Shown: positions 31,361 to 41,520, counted from the first letter of the stretch. The stretch is 64,000 bases of DNA from Prorocentrum cordatum (GCA_963575745.1 CAUYUJ010015749.1:409069-473068); one strand, 5' to 3'. The notes: generated by a model from the letters alone, not told the origin. A program made the numbers and translations.

Positions 31361-32898
31361 ATGCCTGGACGACCCTGGCGCGCATAGGGAGACCACCCCC
31401 TGCGCACCCCCTCTGGTGTCGAGAAAATGCCACGCCTGCAATGCCTGGACGACCCTGGCACGCATAGGGAGACCACCCCCTGCGCACCCCCTCTGGTGTC
31501 GAGAAATGCCACGCCTGATGCCTGGACGACCCTGGCACGCATAGGGAGACGAGAAATGCCACGCCTGGGGCACTCTGACCCCTGCGCACCCCCTCTGGTG
31601 TCGAGAAATGCCACGCCTGCATGCCTGGACGACCTGGCAGGGAGACCACCCCCTGCGCACCCCCTCTGGTGTCGAGAAAATGCCACGCCTGCTATGGACC
31701 CTGGCACGCATAGGGAGACCACCCCCTGCGCACCCCCTCTGGTGTCGAGAAAATGCCACGCCTGCTATGCCTGGACGACCCTGGCACGCATAGGGAGACC
31801 ACCCCCTGCGCACCCCCTCTGGTGTCGAGAAAATGCCACGCCTGCTATGCCTGGACGACCCTGGCGCGCATAGGGAGACCACCCCCTGCGCACCCCCTCT
31901 GGTGTCGAGAAAATGCCACGCCTGCTATGCCTGGACGACCCTGGCGCGCATAGGGAGACCACCCCCTGCGCACCCCCTCTGGTGTCGAGAAAATGCCACG
32001 CCTGCTATGCCTGGACGACCCTGGCACGACCATAGGGGGCCACCCACCCCCTGCGCCCCCTCTGGTGTCGAGAAAATGCCACGCCTGCTATGCCTGGACG
32101 ACCCTGGCGCGCATAGGGAGACCACCCCCTGCGCACCCCCTCTGGTGTCGAGAAAATGCCACGCCTGCTATGCCTGGACGACCCTGGCGCGCATAGGGAG
32201 ACCACCCCCTGCGCACCCCCTCTGGTGTCGAGAAAATGCCACGCCTGCAATGCCTGGACGACCCTGGCGCGCATAGGGAGACCACCCCCTGCGCACCCCC
32301 TCTGGTGTCGAGAAAATGCCACGCCTGCTATGCCTGGACGACCCTGGCGCGCATAGGGAGACCACCCCCTGCGCACCCCCTCTGGTGTCGAGAAAATGCC
32401 ACGCCTGCTATGCCTGGACGACCCTGGCACGCATAGGGAGACCACCCCCGCACACCCCTCTGGTGTCGAGAAAATGCCACGCCTGCCTGGACGACCCTGG
32501 CACGCATAGGGAGACCACCCCTGCGCACCCCCTCTGGTGTCGAGAAAATGCCACGCCTGCTATGCCTGGACGACCCTGGCACGCATAGGGAGACCACCCC
32601 CTGCGCACCCCTCTGGTGTCGAGAAAATGCCACGCCTGCTATGCCTGGACGACCCTGGCGCGCATAGGGAGACCACCCCCTGCGCACCCCCTCTGGTGTC
32701 GAGAAAATGCTACGCCTGCTATGCCTGGGCGACCCTGGCACGCATAGGGAGACCACCCCCTGCGCACCCCCTCTGGTGTCGAGAAAATGCCACGCCTGCT
32801 ATGCCTGGACGACCCTGGCGCGCATAGGGAGACCACCCCCTGCGCACCCCCTCTGGTGTCGAGAAAATGCCACGCCTGCTATGCCTGGACGACCCTGG
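31361..32898. repeat. 80-bp tandem satellite, right arm (inverted)
   Basis: About 19 units, reverse complement of the left array. Truncated units lie at 31495-31690 and 32440-32530, not in mirror position to those of the left arm, so the two arms have diverged or were assembled independently. Confidence 0.95.
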
Positions 32899-33094
32899 TG
32901 TGGGGTGCTGCGCTGTGCTGTGCTGTTCTGAGTTGAGCTGAGCTGAGCTGTGCTAAGCTGTGCCGTGCTGAGCTGAGCTGAGCTGAGCTGAGCTGTGCTG
33001 AGCAGTGCTGTGAGGAGGAGGGGAGGTGTGAGGTGAGACGCGGGTGCGACGCGGCAGGGAAGAAAACCAGAACCCCACGAAGCATGTGGGGAAC

Positions 33095-33570
33095 AAAAAA
33101 CAGCGCCGAACAGCGCCGAGGAACTGGAAAAAATGGAAATCCCAAAATTCTTTATTCTTTTTTGTTTTTTTTTGTTTTTCAAGTTTGGCCTCCAGTCTAC
33201 TCTTGCACAGCAGACCACAATTCAGACCACCTCACCTCCCCCAAAAAACCCAGGAAGTCTTTGAGGGCCTCAAATCGTTGAATACCGAAAGGAAATGAAT
33301 TAATGATTTCTGCGTTTCCGCACTTCCTCTTCTATACGATTCCGAGGCTTGCGCAGGGCCTCCACGGGAGTCCCTGGACGTAGGCAGCGACCAAAATGAG
33401 ATTACATGAGTTGGCCGATCAAGCCTAGCTACGACTGGGGGCTCGGGACCGCGACCTCGAGCGCGCATGGGGGTACCGGAGCCTCTGAGGCGCCCCTGAG
33501 ACGGCTCCCGAGGGCGCCAGAGGCCGCCAAACAGATCAAGAGGGCGCACGAGTCTCGAAATGTAGCTTGA
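33095..33570. other. T-rich stretch with no recognised gene
   Basis: Poly-T-rich 33140-33185, then unique sequence. From 33440 a block (CGGGACCGCGACCTCGA) is shared with 29375. Confidence 0.4.
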
Positions 33571-34395
33571 AGACGCCGACGATGGCTCCAAGAGGGCTCC
33601 CAGGACCCCCCGGGACAGCCCAAGAGGGCCCCAAGAGCCCTCCCAAGAGGGCCCCAAGATGCAAATATGGCCCCTTTCCCGTCGGAAAACGTACATTTTC
33701 CAGGGATTCGCCTCTTGCCCTTCCAGGGGAACGAAGACGGCCCGAGAGGCCGCCAGGATCGCCCCAAGACAGCCCAAGAGGGTTCCAAGACAGCCCAGAA
33801 GGGCCCCTGGCTAGCCCAAGAGGTCCCCAAGACGGCCCAAGAGGGACCCAGGACGGCCCCAGGCAGGGCCCAGAGAGGATGCCCTACGAACATTTCAAGC
33901 CCTCCGCCCCCAGAGGTCCCAAGGAGGCCCCAAAAGGCGCCCAAAACGCCCCAGACGAACCTGGCCTCCCAGAGTTTCCGGAGGCTTCTCCAGCGAAGAT
34001 CCACGCGGGGGGGAGGGAGAAGGAGGAGGAGGAAGGGAGGAGGAGCAGGGGGAAAGAGGGAAGATGCAGAAAAGATCAGGACGAGGAGGAAGAATAGGGA
34101 AGGCTGAGCAGGACAAGTGCGCAGAAGGACGAGGGGAGGAAGGGCGAGGAAACGAGCAAAGGCGAAGAGAAGTGAACACTGAATAACGAGGCTGTGAGAA
34201 GAAGCAGTGGGATCCCCAATTCGGCAAAGAGGCCCCCAAGAGGGGCCCAAGAGAGCTCCAAGACGGCCCAAGAGGGCCCCAAGACATCTCATCAGAGCCC
34301 CAAGACGGCCCAAGAGGGCCCCAAGAGAGGCCCAAAAGGCTCCCAAGACAGCGCCAAGGGGCCCAGAGGACGCCCCCAGGAGAGCCCCGGAGAGG
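33570..34395. repeat. CCCAAGAGGCC minisatellite, second block
   Basis: Two arrays (33570-33960 and 34225-34395) separated by a GGA/GAA-rich purine stretch. GGAAAACGTACATTTTCC (33683) is related to 28805. Confidence 0.85.
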
Positions 34396-34454
34396 TCGTG
34401 GTGGTGATTGCTGCAGTTGGCTTCAGTTCGTGCGCCGATCGTGGTCATACCGAT

Positions 34455-34735
34455 GATTAGGATGGTCGTGGCGGTGGCACTTGCCGTGGTGGTAATGATA
34501 ATGGTCGTGGATTCGCGGCAGTGGCAGTGGCAATGATAGTGGTATTGGTGGTGGTGGTACAGGCAGAGGTTGAACCAATGGCCGTTATAGTGGTCGTGGA
34601 AAGTGCAATCGTTGCGGATGGGGTGGTCATGCCCAGAATGGACATGGAATCAGAAGTTGTCGTGACCGCGGTGATGGCGGAAAGGGCGGTGGTAGCCGTG
34701 GCGGCACTGGCGGTGTTCAGCGTGGTCGCGGGAGT
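34455..34735. repeat. GTGGTNGTGG-rich stretch
   Basis: Irregular GTGGTGGC/AATGATAGTGG units. No gene. Confidence 0.6.
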
Positions 34736-34745
34736 CACTAAAACC

Positions 34746-34850
34746 TAAGCGCGCGCGAAGCGCGCGTGGTTCTAGCATGTATGCATGTATGTATGTATGT
34801 ATGTATGTATGTATGTATGTATGTATGTGTATCTATATATATACATATAT
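34746..34850. repeat. GC hairpin followed by (GTAT)n
   Basis: TAAGCGCGCGCGAAGCGCGC ends in GTGGTTCTAG, then about 13 GTAT units and a TATA tract. Downstream CGCCGATCCGATTTGTCGAT is shared with 28280. Confidence 0.85.
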
Positions 34851-34899
34851 ATCAGTCGCCGATCCGATTTGTCGATTCGATTCTGGGCTCTCCTGGGTC

Positions 34900-35075
34900 G
34901 GGTCGGCCACGCGCGGAGGGGGGGATGGCGAAAGGGGGGAGGCTTCTTAGAGGCCGGCTGCTTCTTAGAAGGCGCGGGCCTTGTGTCTCTAGATGGAAGG
35001 CCGGCACCTTCTGAGAAGCAGCCTTCGTCTAAGAAGCCTCCCCCCCTCCCCCTACCCCCTCGTGCGCGCCGGGGG
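34900..35075. mobile_element. Family S element, copy
   Basis: GGCTTCTTAGAGGCCGGCTG and GCAGCCTTCGTCTAAGAAGC are inverted, flanked by GGGGGGATGG and CCCCCCTCCCC runs. Confidence 0.75.
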
Positions 35076-35326
35076 GGGAGCACGGGGGGGGAGAGTGGGG
35101 GGAGGAGGAGGAGGAGCCGAACGCAGAATGCGTGTGGGCAGGAAAAGGCGGCGGGAGCAACGACACGCCAAATGAGCGCCAGCAGTGACAGCTGCACACC
35201 AAATGCGTGCACAAGGCGGCCAGGACGCGCCAAATGCGCGCCGGGAGGACGGAGGAGAGGAGGAGGAAGAGGAGCAAGAAACCATTGTTTCGCAGCCTGC
35301 CAGGGTACAGAGGCAATCAATAGTTA

Positions 35327-35821
35327 TTACAGCCATTCTTCATCGCTGTCGTGAGAGTGGCGGCCAAGAGCAAACTTCGTAACAAATGCGATCCAAACAG
35401 ATTCGTTTATGAGGCAATCCAATAAGTCTGATTCTGAATGGAAACAATCTCGGATTTTATTGTATAAACTTTTTGCCCACTCGTGCCTTGGACGTCCGGG
35501 GGCCCGAACGCACGAGTCGGTGGAACGTCGTATGCTGTTTGGTTGAAAAGTCAATTGTCTCAACAAATCGTCAGCGCTTGATCTTCCTATCTTCCCAAAC
35601 CATATTAGCTGATGCTTCAACAATTGCGAACTATACTTTGGTATCCCAGCTCTGAGCAAAACTGTTTTGTTTGATATTCTAGACACGTACGAGTTAGGAA
35701 TATTCATGATTTGGCGAAGGCAGCGCGCGTGGAATCCATTCAATTTCTTTCTTTCTCGTTTGTTCAGCCAGGCTGAGTTCAAAGAATACATAATTTTGCT
35801 GGTAATAAGCGCCCCAAACAC
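35327..35821 (-). pseudogene. LINE reverse-transcriptase C-terminal fragment
   Basis: A 164-aa minus-strand frame beginning MFGALITSKIMYSLNSAW and ending at a stop at its low-coordinate end. It contains KKLNGFHARCLRQIMNIPNS and RAPGRPRHEWAKSL, the thumb-adjacent region and the GRPRxxW motif also seen at the end of the LINE at 8010-13009. The catalytic domains are missing, so this is a 5'-truncated insertion, the usual fate of LINE copies. Codon and base use are clearly AT-richer than the neighbours. It abuts a 93-bp GGA tract on its 5' side. Confidence 0.7.
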
Positions 35822-35845
35822 TTCAAGCTACAATAACGCCTAAGG

Positions 35846-35938
35846 AGGAGGAGGAGGAGGAGGAGGAGGAGGAGGAAGAGGAGGAGGAGGAGGAGGAGGA
35901 GGAGGAGGAGGAGGAGGAGGAGGAGGAGGAAGAGGAGG
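35846..35938. repeat. (GGA)n tract
   Basis: About 31 GGA units with a few GAA interruptions. Confidence 0.95.
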
Positions 35939-36183
35939 CAAAATCTGCCGCGCGCAACTGGTTTTTCGGCCCCGCCGCGGGGCGCGTCCGTCGAACTACT
36001 CTGGCGCCGGGGGGCGCGGGGGGGCGCCGGGGGGGTCCGCCGAAAGCGACCTGGCTCGCGGACCTCCCCGTGGTGCTGTCCCCCAGCCGCGCTCAGAATT
36101 TGAGTTTGAACGCCTTCGCTTGCGTCGCCGGCGCGTCAGCGCCGCATGAGCTTACCTTAAGCAGTGTCGAAGCGTCTTGGCTG

Positions 36184-36361
36184 GCCTATAGGCCCACCAA
36201 AGAATCTTCTAAGAACTTGTTGTTGTTGGCACGGAATGTTCTTAGAGCATTTCTGGCTGAGTCTGGCTTGTTTCAACACATCGGGCTTATGTTCTAAGAG
36301 CATTGGTTATCGTTTTTGGAATATTTCTGGGTTCTAAGAACATCTCGTGGTAGGCCTATAT
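36184..36361. mobile_element. Inverted-repeat element with GGCCTATAG ends, copy 2
   Basis: Second copy of the 2000-2178 element. TATAGGCCCACCAAAGAATC at the left pairs with CATCTCGTGGTAGGCCTATA at the right. A TATATAAATG that could be mistaken for a TATA box lies in the right tip. Confidence 0.7.
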
Positions 36362-36549
36362 AAATGCCGGGACGGTCGGTTCTTGCTCCATTACCGTGCG
36401 CTGATTCAGGGTTCCTTGTTCGAGGCAAGGGTCTGAAACGCACCCACGGGCGTTCCCCGCGCCTCCCGGCGCCAGAGGCGGACACGCATGGGGGAGGGGG
36501 CGTGGCGGCGGGGTCAGAGCCGGCTGTACGCGGCAGGTCTCCTCCCCGC

Positions 36550-37075
36550 CCCGGCGGGGGGGGGGGGCTTGTGAGGAGCACCCCTGCTTCTCAGAAGGCG
36601 CGGGCCTTGTCTGCAGATTTCAGGCCCGCGCCTTCTAAGAAGCAGCCCGCTTCCAAGAAGCCTTCCCCTCTCTCCCTCCGCCCCCTGGCGCGCGCCGCGA
36701 GATCCCCCTTCCTCGTCCGACCCGGTCGTGGACGACTTCGAGGATCCCAGCTCCGGAGTGCTCTCCTTCGGTCGCAAGTCTTGGGAGCCTTGTGCGCACC
36801 CTCGGTTCCGCCTCCTGGCGTCGATGAGAGTATGGTCATCGATGAGACTAGCGCTGACGTAGCGTCGGCCAGCATCGACTCCGCGTGGGGATTCGTGTAG
36901 ACTCGCAAGAGCCAGCAAGATTCGGCGACGAGCCTGGGGGGGAGGAGGCGAGAGGGGGTGGGCCTTCTCCAAAAAGGCTCGGAAGGCCTCGGGCCTTCCG
37001 AGAAGTTTTCTATGCCTTTCCCCTCCCCCTCTTCCTCCTCCTCCTCCTCCTCCTCCTCCTCCTCCTCCTCCATTC
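36550..37075. repeat. Two family S elements and a (CTC)n tract
   Basis: S copies at 36550-36712 (GCTTCTCAGAAGGCGCGGGC / GCCCGCGCCTTCTAAGAAGC) and 36925-37015, then CTC repeats to 37072. Between them 36713-36897 is unique; one frame reads SSDPVVDDFEDPSSGVLSFG but no family supports an exon. Confidence 0.65.
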
Positions 37076-37194
37076 ATGTCCCTATATAAGTAACGTCTCC
37101 CTGTCGCACCTCGGGGCCAGTTCTTCGTGCGGGCCGGGCATTTCGCCTGAGAAGACTTCCTCACCATGTATGACTCTGAAGCTTAAACCTTGGC

Positions 37195-37620
37195 GGCAGC
37201 TTCATATATGGAGGGCGGGTCATTTCCAGAATGTGGCTCTCGCCTCAGCGCGGTGCACATTCGTTTTTTAACATTAGCAAGGGCTTCCAGGATTGAGGGC
37301 GGGTCGTTTTCAAAATGTGGCTCTCGTTTGATCGCAGCGCACATTCGTTTGAACATGTGCTAGGGTTTCACGGATTGAGGGCCGGTCGTTTTCAACATGT
37401 AGCTCTCGTTTTATCGCGGCGCATATTCGTTTGAAACATGTGCAAGATTTTCACGGATTGAGGGCAGGTTCTTTTCAAAACGCGGTTCTCGCCTTAGCGC
37501 GGCGCACATTCGTGTTTTTTTTACGCACGAGTTTCACGGATCGAGGGCGGCGCCTTTTCAAAACGTGTTTCTCTCCTTAGCGCCGCGCACTTTCGTTTAC
37601 ACACTTTGCAAAAGTTTCAC
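37195..37620. repeat. About 85-bp tandem repeat, five units
   Basis: Units contain GAGGGCGGGTCGTTTTCAAA, TGTGGCTCTCG and GCGCACATTCGTTT. A single related unit is at 61830-61905, in both places downstream of a (CTC)n tract and a CTGTCGCACC block. 37620-37960 holds nothing recognisable. Confidence 0.85.
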
Positions 37621-37964
37621 GGGTCCCATCATCAACGTATCAGAGATTGTGTTTTGAAAGGATTCAGGATTACGCGGGCGCAACAGTTACGTTGATTCGG
37701 TGTGTTGAAGTCCAAGGAATGCCGTTCTAGCACGATTCAGGATCGTCAACACGCAATAGTCAGGTTGACCCGTGGCGTTGGAATCCCGAGAGCAATGTTG
37801 TGACATTCTTCAGTGTCTTCAAGCGGTTGTCTTCCAACGAGGCAGTTCCCTCAATGGAAATGAACCGTTGTAAAGGCCTATGAAGAGGGTTTTTGGAAGG
37901 TGGGTTTATTCCAACATCGTTGATGTCTCTTGCGTTTACACTGGTCCTCCGCCTCCTCCTCCTC

Positions 37965-38085
37965 CTCCTCGGAGACATCGAGCACTTCTCAGAAGGCCCG
38001 ACGGCTTCTGCGAAGCCCCGCCGCCTTCTGAGAGGGCCTTCTCCTGCTCACCTTCCCCCCCTCGCTCGCCGCTGACAGCTGGTGT
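37965..38085. mobile_element. Family S element, copy
   Basis: CACTTCTCAGAAGGCCCGAC and the CCGCCTTCTGAGAGGGCC half are inverted, with CTCACCTTCCCCCCTCGCTC at the right. Confidence 0.65.
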
Positions 38086-38101
38086 GGGAGTCGGAGGAAC
38101 A

Positions 38102-38183
38102 AACACATAAACATAAACTTTTTGCGCTCCGCGCGGATTTCTTGAATCCGCGCGGAGCGCCAAAAGTTTATGTTTATGTGTTT
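38102..38183. mobile_element. Family P palindrome, minimal perfect copy
   Basis: An 82-bp hairpin: AACACATAAACATAAACTTT, then GCGCTCCGCGCGGATT, mirrored on the right. It lacks the variable GC-rich loop of its relatives. Confidence 0.9.
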
Positions 38184-38459
38184 TTCTTCTTCTGGTTCTG
38201 GCCGAACGACAGGGGGGGGGGGGGATAGGGAAAGGGGGGTTAAGAAATCTGCTGTATGTAGCTGCTTTCGGCCCCGCCGCCGGGCCCATTCCTGGATACA
38301 TGGGCGCCTCCTGGCGCCAGGAGGCGCTGGGAAAATCAGCTACGTGAGCTGCTTCTCTACCCTGCCCTTTGCTATTCCCCCCTTTTGTTCTCCCCTTACG
38401 GGTGTGGGCGGCTCCCGTGAGTTGCCACCGAACTCCTCCGCGGCCTGCCTGACGGGCAG

Positions 38460-38581
38460 GCTCCCAGCCACCCTGCGGGTGTGCAGGTGCGCCGGCGCCT
38501 GGGCGCTCGGCGAGGTGGGGGCCGGCAGAGCGGCGTTTGTCGCGGAGACCGGCTGCACGCAAGAGTGCCGGCCACTACAAG
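38460..38581 (+). CDS. HEAT-repeat protein, exon LPATLRVCRCAGAWALGEVG
   Basis: After AG at 38458-38459 one base completes a codon, then LPATLRVCRCAGAWALGEVG and AGRAAFVAETGC follow. RVCRCAGAWALGEVGAG is the helix B signature common to HEAT/PBS-lyase-like repeats. The exon ends CTACAAG/GTGGAC, phase 1. Joining to 40741 gives LQAVEKLGALLDDESAE, a continuous HEAT helix, so the phases agree. The preceding exon (phase 2) was not found. Confidence 0.6.
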
Positions 38582-38821
38582 GTGGACTACCTTTCATCGA
38601 GGGCGGCAAAGAGGGGCGTGCTGACGAGGGGGGGTCTTCGTCGGTTCGCGGCGGTTTTCGTCGGTTTCGCGGTTCGGGGTGTTCGGGGTGTTCGGGCGGT
38701 TTCGTCGGTTCGCGGCGGCCTCCCAGCCCGGGGGCGCCTCGCCGAGCGGCTGCCCCTCGCCGCGAGGGCGTTCCAGCGGTGCCCGGACCGTCCCGAACGG
38801 AGACATGCCAGCGCTCAGACG

Positions 38822-39012
38822 TCGGGGGCGGCAAAGAGGGGGGTGATGACTAGGGGGGGGGATATCATGGCGTGGGCCATGATATTTCCCCAGATTTCAT
38901 GGCGCCTCTTCTTATTTCATTACGTCCCTGGCCCCCCCGCTGGGCCGCGCACATGCCGCCGGTCATGATTTGCACCTCCCCTCTTGGACACCCCCCAGTT
39001 GGCCGCCCCCGA
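38822..39012. mobile_element. Family H element, copy 2
   Basis: Runs from TCGGGGGCGGCAAAGAGG to GGCCGCCCCCGA with both CATGAT-containing internal blocks. Abuts the V repeat on the left and the family A element on the right without spacer. Confidence 0.8.
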
Positions 39013-39161
39013 CTTGAGTCGGGCCTGTCCCTCCACAGGAGGAATATTCGAAAATAGTCAAAAAATGCTGGGGGGCCGATTTTTCGACCATGTTTGCCTA
39101 CATTTTTATTTTTTTATTTTTCGTCCAAAATCCCCCTGTAGGGGGACACGCCCGACTTAAC
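39013..39161. mobile_element. Family A introner-like element, copy 3
   Basis: CTTGAGTCGGGCCTGTCC to GGGGGACACGCCCGACTTAA, 149 bp, interior AT-rich. Confidence 0.85.
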
Positions 39162-39235
39162 ACTACAAAGTGGGCTACAAGTAAGAGCTGACTTCTCGCC
39201 GGAGTGACCTCTGTCGAAGCAGAACAAGCGCAATA

Positions 39236-39385
39236 AACAGAAATTGTTGGCGCTCCCCGCGGATTTCTTGGCTCCGCGCCTGGGGCGCCCCGGCGGCGCC
39301 TCCGGCGCCGCCCCTGGCGCGCTCCGCGCGCCAGGGCGGGAGGCCCAGGCGCAGATCCAAGAAATCCGCGCGGAGCGCTTATCGT
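39236..39385. mobile_element. Family P palindrome, copy
   Basis: GCGGATTTCTTGGCTCCGCG and its complement around a GGCGGCGCCTCCGGCGCCGC loop that is itself palindromic. Confidence 0.85.
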
Positions 39386-39904
39386 TTTTTTCAAGGGCAT
39401 AAAAAACGCCCCTACCCTGGTTCACGAGGCACTGTGCGCTGAAACTCCTGTGGGCTGACAGGGGAAACCCTGCGTGATGTGCCGCGTCCTGGCGGCTCTA
39501 GGCTTTGGGGGTTCCCAGGGTAGGGCCGTTTTTTATCCTTCAATTCTTCCTTTCTATACGCATAAGAGGTGACCTCTCTCCAGAGTGACCTCTGGTGCGG
39601 GCCCACGGGGGCCCCCGATCGCCGGATGCGATGCGGTGGTTGCGTCTTGCGCGCTTGGGCTTGCCCCCCCCGCAGCTCCCCGAGAGCCGCGCACCACAGG
39701 TCACTCTTGCGGAAAAAACGCAAAAAAACAAAAAGCAGTGTGTTTGTTGTCGAAAAAACACAAAGCAACAACAACCACAACAAATACAAAAGCACACAGT
39801 GTTTTTGTTGTGTTTTTTGTGTTGTTTGTTTTTTTCCCCACAGTGTTTTTTTTCCCCCCCGCAGGGGGGTCACTCTTGCGTGCGGGCGACTGAAAAACGG
39901 TTTG

Positions 39905-40212
39905 GTTACGCCGGGGTGTGGTTTCCTATCTGGGTCGTTGAGGTTTGGTTCGGTAGCAGCATTCCCGGCGGCCATGGGCCGAGCACGGCGTTTACATTTT
40001 TGGTGAGTGTTGGGTTTTTCGTGATTCGCGTTTTGGTGTTTCTGTTATGCTTGCCATCCCAAGATTTGGATCGTTGGGACTTGGGGGGGGCACCATGTTG
40101 CCCTCGTCGAGCCTCCTCGGGGCGCGGCGGAGAGCTCTGTCGAGGTCTTCGCCCGCCTCCCAGGGTGCCGGATCGCAAACCACGCCCTTTTGCACGCCAC
40201 ACCCGTCGGAGT
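39905..40212. mobile_element. Family Y element, copy 3
   Basis: GTTACGCCGGGGTGTGGTTT at the left, CGCAAACCACGCCCTTTTGC at the right, CCTCGTCGAGCCTCCTCGGG inside. Confidence 0.65.
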
Positions 40213-40740
40213 CGCCGCCGAGAGTGGCCTCTTGCGGGAGTGGCCCTTGGTGCGGGCCCGACGGGGTGCCCCGCAGCCTTGGCCTGTCCACTGGCGCTTG
40301 CCCCCCACCCCTTCCCCCCCCGCCCGCCGCGGCCCCCTCAGGTCGCGCACCGAAGGCCACCCCTGCGCGGTCCCAGAGGTCCGATGTCCTGAGTTTTGTT
40401 CTGCACGGGGGCCCCCAGGGAGGTCCAGGATTGTTGAGCATTGGTTGATTATTTGTTGGTTGAATTTTGATTATTTGTCCAAAATACGCCTGTAGGTGGA
40501 CACGCCCGACCTAAGTCCCGACACTTTCCCCAGGGCCGGTTTTCCATCCTGAGCCGCCTTCTGCCAGTCTCGGGGCCCGACGAGGGCCAACGGAGGCCGA
40601 CGAACTGAGCCGTCTTCTAACAGTCTCGGGGCCAGACGAGGGCCCACGGAGGCCGAGGACAGCGAAGAGCCGCCACCGCGATTTGGTCGTGGCTTTGGAG
40701 GTCCGGGCTGCCCATACGTGGTGGCCACTCCTGCGCGCAG

Positions 40741-40784
40741 CCGTTGAGAAGCTGGGCGCTCTCCTGGACGACGAGAGCGCCGAG
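40741..40784 (+). CDS. HEAT-repeat protein, exon VEKLGALLDDESAE
   Basis: A 44-nt exon after CTGCGCGCAG. Two bases finish an Ala codon carried from 38581, then VEKLGALLDDESAE, ending in phase 0 at GAG/GTGATC. The next coding piece begins VRRA, so the join gives DDESAEVRRA, the canonical HEAT turn into helix B. Confidence 0.6.
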
Positions 40785-41520
40785 GTGATCTGGGTCGGCG
40801 GCGCGCACAGGGGGGGGGAGGGGGGAAGGCTTCTTGGAGGGAGGCTGCTTCTTAGAAGGCGCGGACCTTGTTCAGGCGATCGCAAACAGAGATCAAGGGG
40901 GCGTGGATTCGCGACGGGTCCTCGTTTCCATGGGGAATCCCGGATTTCCGCCGCCGAGCGAGGCGGCACCGGCCGCATTTTGGGGGGGACAGTTCCTCCG
41001 ATCCATGGATTTGGCGACCGCGCGCCAAATTCATGGATCGCTAATCCATGCTTGCGCGCCCCCGACTTGTCTGTAGTTGTAAGGCCCGCGCCTTCTAAGA
41101 AGCAGCCCCCTTCTAAGAAGCCCTCCCCCCTCCCGTACTCCCGTCTGCGCGCCGCCAATTAGGCTCCCCAAATGGGATCCGAGTTAATGGGATCGGGGAT
41201 AGCGCCGCATTGCCGATGCGGCGCGATGTGGAGCCCGCTTTTCTCCACCCCGACGTCGCCGATGCACCGCCGACGTCGCCGATTCATCGCAAATTCATCG
41301 GTGGTGCCTCCCATGAGGTCCGACGTTGCAACAGAAGCCCGACATCGGAGCCCTAGACACCATCTTTCTGCGTCATTCTTCAAGCCCGATCGATCTGTGA
41401 GAGCCTCAGGACCCAATAACGCCCATTGTGGAACAAGTGCAACGCCCAGATCTGAAGGATGGAATGCGGCGCGATCCCCCGACCCCATCTGCTCGGAGCC
41501 CATCTGTGAGGCACCCAGAG
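40785..41520. mobile_element. Composite intron: family S, W repeat and family X
   Basis: A family S element (40797-41155) with a W repeat inside it (40880-41065) is followed by a family X element (41163-41512) with tips AAATGGGATCCGAG and CTCGGAGCCCATCTG. The whole intron is bracketed by the 7-bp direct repeat GAGGTGA (40782-40788 and 41518-41524), which supplies both the GT donor and the AG acceptor. Confidence 0.7.

Larger units (their letters stand above)
25265..33094. mobile_element. Giant inverted-repeat structure, 7.8 kb
   Basis: The left arm (25265-27251) and right arm (31139-33094) are inverted copies about 2 kb long around a 3.9-kb core. Outer ends share CCCCACATGCTTCGTGGGG and CTTCCCTGCCGCGTCGCACC, inner ends share GTGGGGTTCCTCGGTAGCG. 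Each arm carries, from outside in, a CTCAG pentamer array, an 80-bp tandem satellite and a 220-bp unique part. A solo arm with the same ends lies at 57063-59593. No transposase was found, so mobility is inferred. Confidence 0.75.
38582..40740. other. Element-filled intron
   Basis: In order: V repeat (38640-38815), family H (38822-39012), family A (39013-39161), family P (39236-39385), family Z (39583-39712), an A/T-homopolymer stretch, family Y (39905-40212), family Z (40225-40372) and a right half of a family A element (40440-40514). Starts GT, ends GCGCAG. A 17-bp imperfect direct repeat (38574-38590 and 39162-39178) brackets the first three. Confidence 0.6.

Noticed and set aside
25471-32898. 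Many overlapping 60-200-residue open frames in both 80-bp arrays
   Set aside because: They follow from a GC-rich 80-bp repeat without stops; the same peptide appears in several frames and no coding family is matched.
36350-36366. TATATAAATG as a TATA box
   Set aside because: It is the tip of the GGCCTATAG inverted-repeat element, and dinoflagellate promoters generally lack a TATA box.
36713-36897. Possible exon reading SSDPVVDDFEDPSSGVLSFG
   Set aside because: Two frames look equally protein-like, no family match, and no phase match to a HEAT exon.
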